17,845 nucleotides of DNA. Source: an uncultured Bacilli bacterium. Its GTDB lineage: Bacteria; Bacillota_I; Bacilli_A; RF39; UBA660. The stretch covers positions 1 to 17,845 of the forward strand of contig CANQRX010000017.1 of the NCBI GenBank assembly GCA_947626425.1. Direction: 5' to 3'. This document shows, piece by piece, positions 14,231-17,845 of the stretch. The notes under the pieces are model-generated. The model searched no databases. It saw nothing but the letters and a program-made list of their open reading frames with translations, and was not told the origin of the DNA. Position numbers and translations under genes: made by a program. The number at the start of each line of letters is the position of its first letter. Within the stretch, counting starts at the first letter, position 1.

Positions 14231-16002
14231 AAACCACCCTCACAAGTTTCTTCTTTCTTCTTTTCATCATCTTCTTCATCCTCTTTTTCTTCTTTTTTTG
14301 GTGGTGCTTTAGCAACCGTAATAGTAATCGTTGTTCCTTTCGCAATTTTAGTTCCTTTACTTCTACTTTGTCTAATAACTGTTCCTGGAGTCTTATCTGA
14401 TTCTTCTTCGACTTTAACAATTGTAACTCCATATTTTTCTAAATAAGAAACAACATCTTCGTAAGTGTAATTACCACTTGTAAAATCAGGATAAATATCA
14501 ACTTCCGGAATATATAAGGTTACATAATCACCTTTGCTAACTTTTTCACCGGCAGCTGGACTTTGATCAATGATAATATTTTCTTCACTAGTTTTATCTT
14601 TTTCATCCTTTTTCTCAACAATTACTTGAACTCCTAAAGCATCTAATTTACCTTTGATTTCTAAGTAATTTTTGCCTTTATAATCATCAAGAGTAATTTT
14701 GGCATCACCTTCACTGACATAAAGAGTAATACTTGTGCCTTTGGTTCGTTTTGTTCCTTCTAAAGGACTAGTTTTAACGACTTTTCCAAACTCAATTTCA
14801 TCGGAAGAAATTTTTTGTTGCTCAGTCGCGACATTAAAACCGGCATCTTGTAAAGTTTTAATAGCTTCTTCAACTGTTAAATTGGCAGTATTAGGAACAA
14901 TTATTTCTTTATTTGTTGTAATGGCAGGAACCAAAACAACTACCGTGGTAATGGCGACGATTAGGAAAGTAAAAATAGAAGCCAAAATAATTAAAATTTT
15001 ATTATCCTTTTTTAAATCATTCGCGGTAATTTGTTTTGCTAAAACAACATCTTCCTTTTCTTTTGCTTCTTCTTGTTCTTCTTTTTTCTTTTCTACTTCT
15101 TTTGGAACTTTCGGTTTTACCTTGGCATCATCAATATTTTCGGGATAAGGTAGAACAATTTTGGGTTCATTTATCCGTTCATCATCTAAACAAGTCATTA
15201 AATCATTATGCATTTCCCGAGCATCTTCGTAACGATTTTTGGGATTTTTAGCTGTGGCTTTGATGATAATATTTTCAATGCTTTGCGGAAGGTTTGGTAA
15301 TTCATCTTTAATTGGGGGCAAAGATTCTTTTAAATGTTTTAAAGCAATCTCAACGGCATTATCCCCTTTATATGGTAATTTGCCCGCCAAAAGCTCATAC
15401 ATAACAATTCCCATGGAATAGATGTCACTTTGCAAAGTTGATCCTTTACCACTTGCTTGTTCAGGTGGTAAGTAATGAACACTACCCATGACCGAATTAG
15501 TTTGGGTTAACTGTGTAGCATTCATAGCCATGGCAATTCCAAAATCAGTAATTTTAACTAAACCATTTTCTAAAATCATAATATTTTGTGGTTTAATATC
15601 TCGATGGATAATGTAAGAATCATGAGCGACACTCATCCCATCGGTTATTTGAAGCATGATATCGACTACTTCACTAACCGTTAGCTTCCCCCGTTTTTTT
15701 AATAAATCTTTTAAATGGCGACCTTCAATATATTCCATAACAATGTAATATAGGCCGTTGTCTTCTCCAACATCATAGACCTCAACAATATTTGGATGAG
15801 CAAGGCTACTCGCTGAGAGTGCTTCTCTTTGGAAACGTCTGACAAACTTTTCGTCACCTGCTAAGTCACCTCGTAAAACTTTAACAGCTACATCACGATC
15901 TAAAATCGTATCATATGCTAGATAGACATTAGCCATTCCGCCTTCCCCAATTGATTTAATTATTTGATATCGATCACTAATCTTTTGACCTTTCATGATC
16001 AT
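14224..16002 (-). CDS. prkC: Ser/Thr protein kinase with PASTA domains
   Basis: PrkC/PknB-type kinases sense cell-wall fragments outside and phosphorylate proteins inside. The kinase domain (about 10-272) has GEGGMANVY (19-27), K41, E60, HRDIKPQN (133-140), DFG (153-155) and SVHYLPPEQ. The activation loop holds T163, T166, T168 and S170. A Lys/Glu-rich linker (about 294-320) precedes one membrane helix (336-360). Three PASTA units follow (about 366-433, 434-502 and 503-565). After the last comes an unusual 27-residue Lys/Glu-rich tail ending CEGGLC, with C587 and C592. The start is the ATG at 16002, which overlaps the stp stop (ATGA) with GGGTG six bases upstream; a second ATG two codons later is less well placed. 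The gene follows its antagonist phosphatase, the standard Firmicute arrangement. Confidence 0.96.
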   Translation of the reverse strand: MIMKGQKISDRYQIIKSIGEGGMANVYLAYDTILDRDVAVKVLRGDLAGDEKFVRRFQREALSASSLAHPNIVEVYDVGEDNGLYYIVMEYIEGRHLKDLLKKRGKLTVSEVVDIMLQITDGMSVAHDSYIIHRDIKPQNIMILENGLVKITDFGIAMAMNATQLTQTNSVMGSVHYLPPEQASGKGSTLQSDIYSMGIVMYELLAGKLPYKGDNAVEIALKHLKESLPPIKDELPNLPQSIENIIIKATAKNPKNRYEDAREMHNDLMTCLDDERINEPKIVLPYPENIDDAKVKPKVPKEVEKKKEEQEEAKEKEDVVLAKQITANDLKKDNKILIILASIFTFLIVAITTVVVLVPAITTNKEIIVPNTANLTVEEAIKTLQDAGFNVATEQQKISSDEIEFGKVVKTSPLEGTKRTKGTSITLYVSEGDAKITLDDYKGKNYLEIKGKLDALGVQVIVEKKDEKDKTSEENIIIDQSPAAGEKVSKGDYVTLYIPEVDIYPDFTSGNYTYEDVVSYLEKYGVTIVKVEEESDKTPGTVIRQSRSKGTKIAKGTTITITVAKAPPKKEEKEDEEDDEKKKEETCEGGLC

Positions 16003-16745
16003 AGTTCACACCCACTTTTCATATCTAAATAGGCAACCGAGATATTATCGGTACCACCACGCATATTGCATTTCCGAATTATTTTTTTTACTTTATCTTC
16101 GATGCTTATATCTTCTTTTAAAACTCTTTCAATTTGTTCAAAAGTTAACATATTAGTTAGTCCGTCTGAACATAAAAGAATGCCATCGACATTGGTATCA
16201 ACCACATCAATTAAATCTAAATCAACTTTTTCACAAACTCCTAAAGCTTTCATTAACACATTTTTTTTCGGATGATTTTTGGCTTGTTCTTCGGTTAAAT
16301 TACCTGCTTCCACCAATAAATTAACTAAAGTATGATCTTTTGTCATCTTATGTAATTTATGATTTTTTAAAACAAAACCCGAAGAATCACCAATATTGCC
16401 AAATAATAAATAATCTTTTGTTAACAGAGCAATTACTAAAGTTGTTCCTAAGCCTTTCGAATCTTCATGATTATTGGCATAATCTAAAATGGCTTGATTA
16501 ATTTCATTTACATTATCATTTAACCATTTAGCAGCATCTAATTTGGAACCAATGCTACTCATGTTTTTAAAACGCGTTCCTAAATGAGTAACGGCAAGAC
16601 TAGATGCTACTTCTCCCGCTCTGTGTCCTCCCATTCCATCGGCAACCATTAATAAATATTCTTCGTTACTATTTTTGATAATGGTTACACTATCTTCATT
16701 ATGGCTTCGCACTTTTCCTACGTCAGTCAAATAAAATGATTTCAT
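15999..16745 (-). CDS. stp: PP2C-type Ser/Thr protein phosphatase (Stp/PrpC)
   Basis: This cytoplasmic Mn/Mg-dependent phosphatase reverses PrkC phosphorylation. Motifs are TDVGKVRSHNEDS at the N-terminus, VADGMGGHRAGEVAS, LLCSDGLTNML and GGTDNISVAYLD, with the metal-binding aspartates present. With the start at 16745 it has 248 residues, normal for the family. That ATG is preceded by AGAGGTG, 4 bases away, and is one base after the rlmN stop; the longer reading from 16799 would add 18 residues overlapping rlmN and lacks family similarity. The 3' end overlaps prkC by 4 bases. Confidence 0.96.
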   Translation of the reverse strand: MKSFYLTDVGKVRSHNEDSVTIIKNSNEEYLLMVADGMGGHRAGEVASSLAVTHLGTRFKNMSSIGSKLDAAKWLNDNVNEINQAILDYANNHEDSKGLGTTLVIALLTKDYLLFGNIGDSSGFVLKNHKLHKMTKDHTLVNLLVEAGNLTEEQAKNHPKKNVLMKALGVCEKVDLDLIDVVDTNVDGILLCSDGLTNMLTFEQIERVLKEDISIEDKVKKIIRKCNMRGGTDNISVAYLDMKSGCEL

Positions 16746-16746
16746 G

Positions 16747-17763
16747 TCACACCTCTTTGCTTCGTAACTGACCACAAGCTGCGCTGATTTTTCGACCAAA
16801 CTCTTTCCGAACGGTTACATTAATACCTTTCTTCTTCAAAGTGTCAAAAAACAAGTCAATTCGTGCTTTACTGCTTTTTTTAAATTCTAAGTGGTTTGTT
16901 TCATTATAAGGAATTAAGTTAACATAAACATTCATCCCTTGTAATAAAGCGGCCAACTTTAAAGCACATTCTTGTGTATCATTCACCATACTAAGCATAA
17001 CATATTCTATCGTAACTCGTCTATTGGTAACTCGTATATATTCTTTTAAAACACTCATTAATTGGTCAATATTATACATTTTATTGACAGGCATTAAACG
17101 ATTTCGCAATTCATCATCGGGAGCATGTAAACTAATAGCTAAATTGATTTGCAGTTTTAAATCGTATAAATCTTTAATTTTCGGAACTAAACCACAAGTA
17201 GATAAAGTAATATGCCGAGACCCAATGGCTAAACCAATGTCTTGATTAATAATTTTAATAAATTTAAAAACATTTTCTTCGTTATCTAAAGGTTCGCCAA
17301 TGCCCATAATAACCACGGAATGAATTTTTTTACCTGTTATTTCTTCAATCATTAAAATTTGACAAACAATTTCATAAGCTTGTAAATTTCGAATCTTTTT
17401 TAAACGTCCCGATTCGCAAAAAGCACAACCCATATTACAACCAACTTGACTAGAAACACAAACGCTTAATCCATAATCATGAGCCATTAAAACCGCTTCA
17501 ATTCGTTCTTTATCTTCTAGTTCAAATAAATATTTTTCCGTTAAGTCATCAATTTCCCGTTTAATTAAAGTAAGTTTATTAAAACTAAAATCACTCATTA
17601 GTTTTTCTCGACATTCTTTTTTAATATTACTCCAACTTAAACAATCAGCATTTTTTTGCTGATATAACCATTCGTAAACTTGTTTAGCCCGAAATGGTTT
17701 TTCATTGTTCTCGTTAAAATAATTTTCTAAATCAGTAAGAGTCATTCCATATATGTTTGGCAT
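16747..17763 (-). CDS. rlmN: Dual-specificity RNA methyltransferase RlmN
   Basis: RlmN methylates C2 of A2503 in 23S rRNA and of A37 in some tRNAs by a radical SAM mechanism with a methyl-cysteine intermediate. The radical SAM cysteines are C109, C113 and C116 (QVGCNMGCAFC). The methylated cysteine near the end is C330 in ISAACGQLR. An IMGIGEPLDN-type SAM-binding motif and SLHAPDD are seen too. The length of 338 residues is normal. AGGAGGTG stands five bases before the ATG at 17763. It is the first gene of the run that includes stp, prkC, rsgA and rpe; its promoter may be upstream of the window. Confidence 0.96.
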   Translation of the reverse strand: MPNIYGMTLTDLENYFNENNEKPFRAKQVYEWLYQQKNADCLSWSNIKKECREKLMSDFSFNKLTLIKREIDDLTEKYLFELEDKERIEAVLMAHDYGLSVCVSSQVGCNMGCAFCESGRLKKIRNLQAYEIVCQILMIEEITGKKIHSVVIMGIGEPLDNEENVFKFIKIINQDIGLAIGSRHITLSTCGLVPKIKDLYDLKLQINLAISLHAPDDELRNRLMPVNKMYNIDQLMSVLKEYIRVTNRRVTIEYVMLSMVNDTQECALKLAALLQGMNVYVNLIPYNETNHLEFKKSSKARIDLFFDTLKKKGINVTVRKEFGRKISAACGQLRSKEV

Positions 17764-17790
17764 ATCACACCTCCTCGTATAATATTTTTT

Positions 17791-17812
17791 GTAATCAATT
17801 AATTTTGATTAC
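17791..17812. promoter_or_regulatory. Perfect 8-bp inverted repeat upstream of rlmN
   Basis: GTAATCAA and TTGATTAC are separated by six bases, ending 28 bases before the rlmN ATG. No T-run follows the hairpin in the direction of rlmN (six A follow instead), so it is not a terminator for an upstream gene on that strand. It could be an operator or an RNA hairpin in the leader. No convincing -35/-10 pair was found next to it. Confidence 0.4.
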
Positions 17813-17845
17813 TTTGATATAAATTTTATAATTTTTAGTTATAAC

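Noticed and set aside
14208..14432. Second minus-strand frame at the prkC/rsgA junction giving a very Lys/Arg/Leu-rich peptide
   Set aside because: It is a shifted reading of the Lys/Glu-rich PrkC tail and third PASTA unit; no start signal and low complexity.
3086..15421. Plus-strand open frames within trpS, the surface-protein genes, frr, prkC and stp
   Set aside because: They lie antisense to well-supported genes, show no binding sites or family motifs, and their composition mirrors the gene on the other strand.
16746..16799. Longer N-terminus for the PP2C phosphatase
   Set aside because: It overlaps the rlmN C-terminus, has no binding site, and family similarity begins at the internal ATG at 16745.
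1..17845. Recoding of TGA as tryptophan (Mollicute code)
   Set aside because: TGA serves as stop at the ends of rlmN, stp and rsgA, each directly at a start codon of the next gene; conserved tryptophans use TGG where checked.

Overview
The window looks like chromosomal DNA of a very AT-rich, walled Firmicute of the Bacilli type, probably an uncultured gut-type lineage; this is inference. The sequence shows strong AGGAGG-like ribosome binding sites, TGA used as a true stop (rlmN, stp and rsgA all end in TGA immediately before or across the next start), a PASTA-domain Ser/Thr kinase with its PP2C phosphatase, and alanine racemase. TGA as stop argues against a Mycoplasma-type code, and the PASTA kinase and racemase argue for peptidoglycan. 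Every supported gene lies on the minus strand, so transcription runs from high to low coordinates. No rRNA, tRNA, CRISPR array, insertion sequence or phage gene was seen, and no gene-free stretch exceeds 300 bases.

Block 1 (17763 to 11618) is a tightly packed, often overlapping set: rlmN, stp (PP2C phosphatase), prkC (PASTA kinase), rsgA, rpe, a DUF308-like membrane protein and a membrane-anchored thioredoxin-fold protein that has lost its CxxC. The first five follow the well-known Firmicute order rlmN-prpC-prkC-rsgA-rpe; the last two stand where thiN follows in Bacillus. It joins 23S rRNA/tRNA methylation, cell-wall-sensing phosphorylation, ribosome assembly and pentose phosphate metabolism. 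frr (ribosome recycling factor) follows, with its own extended -10 promoter.

Block 2 (10866 to 8711) is the most unusual part: three tandem paralogous genes for about 205-residue secreted or membrane-anchored proteins with a layout resembling TasA/camelysin. Each has its own extended -10 promoter and an almost identical 28-base leader. Copies 2 and 3 share a nearly identical 5' third but have diverged 3' parts, suggesting tandem duplication plus gene conversion. A terminator closes the array.

Block 3 (8605 to 628) starts with a near-consensus promoter and rpsU. A weak terminator separates rpsU from mtaB, which is followed by a large wHTH-TPR protein, a metallo-beta-lactamase-fold hydrolase, trpS, alr and a sugar-transfer-type ATP-grasp protein. 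Spacing is short and trpS/alr/ATP-grasp overlap. Translation (S21, ms2t6A tRNA modification, Trp-tRNA synthetase) is mixed with D-alanine supply and an envelope-type ligase.

Block 4 (615 to 1) holds an orphan type IV prepilin-like gene with a possible promoter, and probably the first codons of another gene at the window edge.
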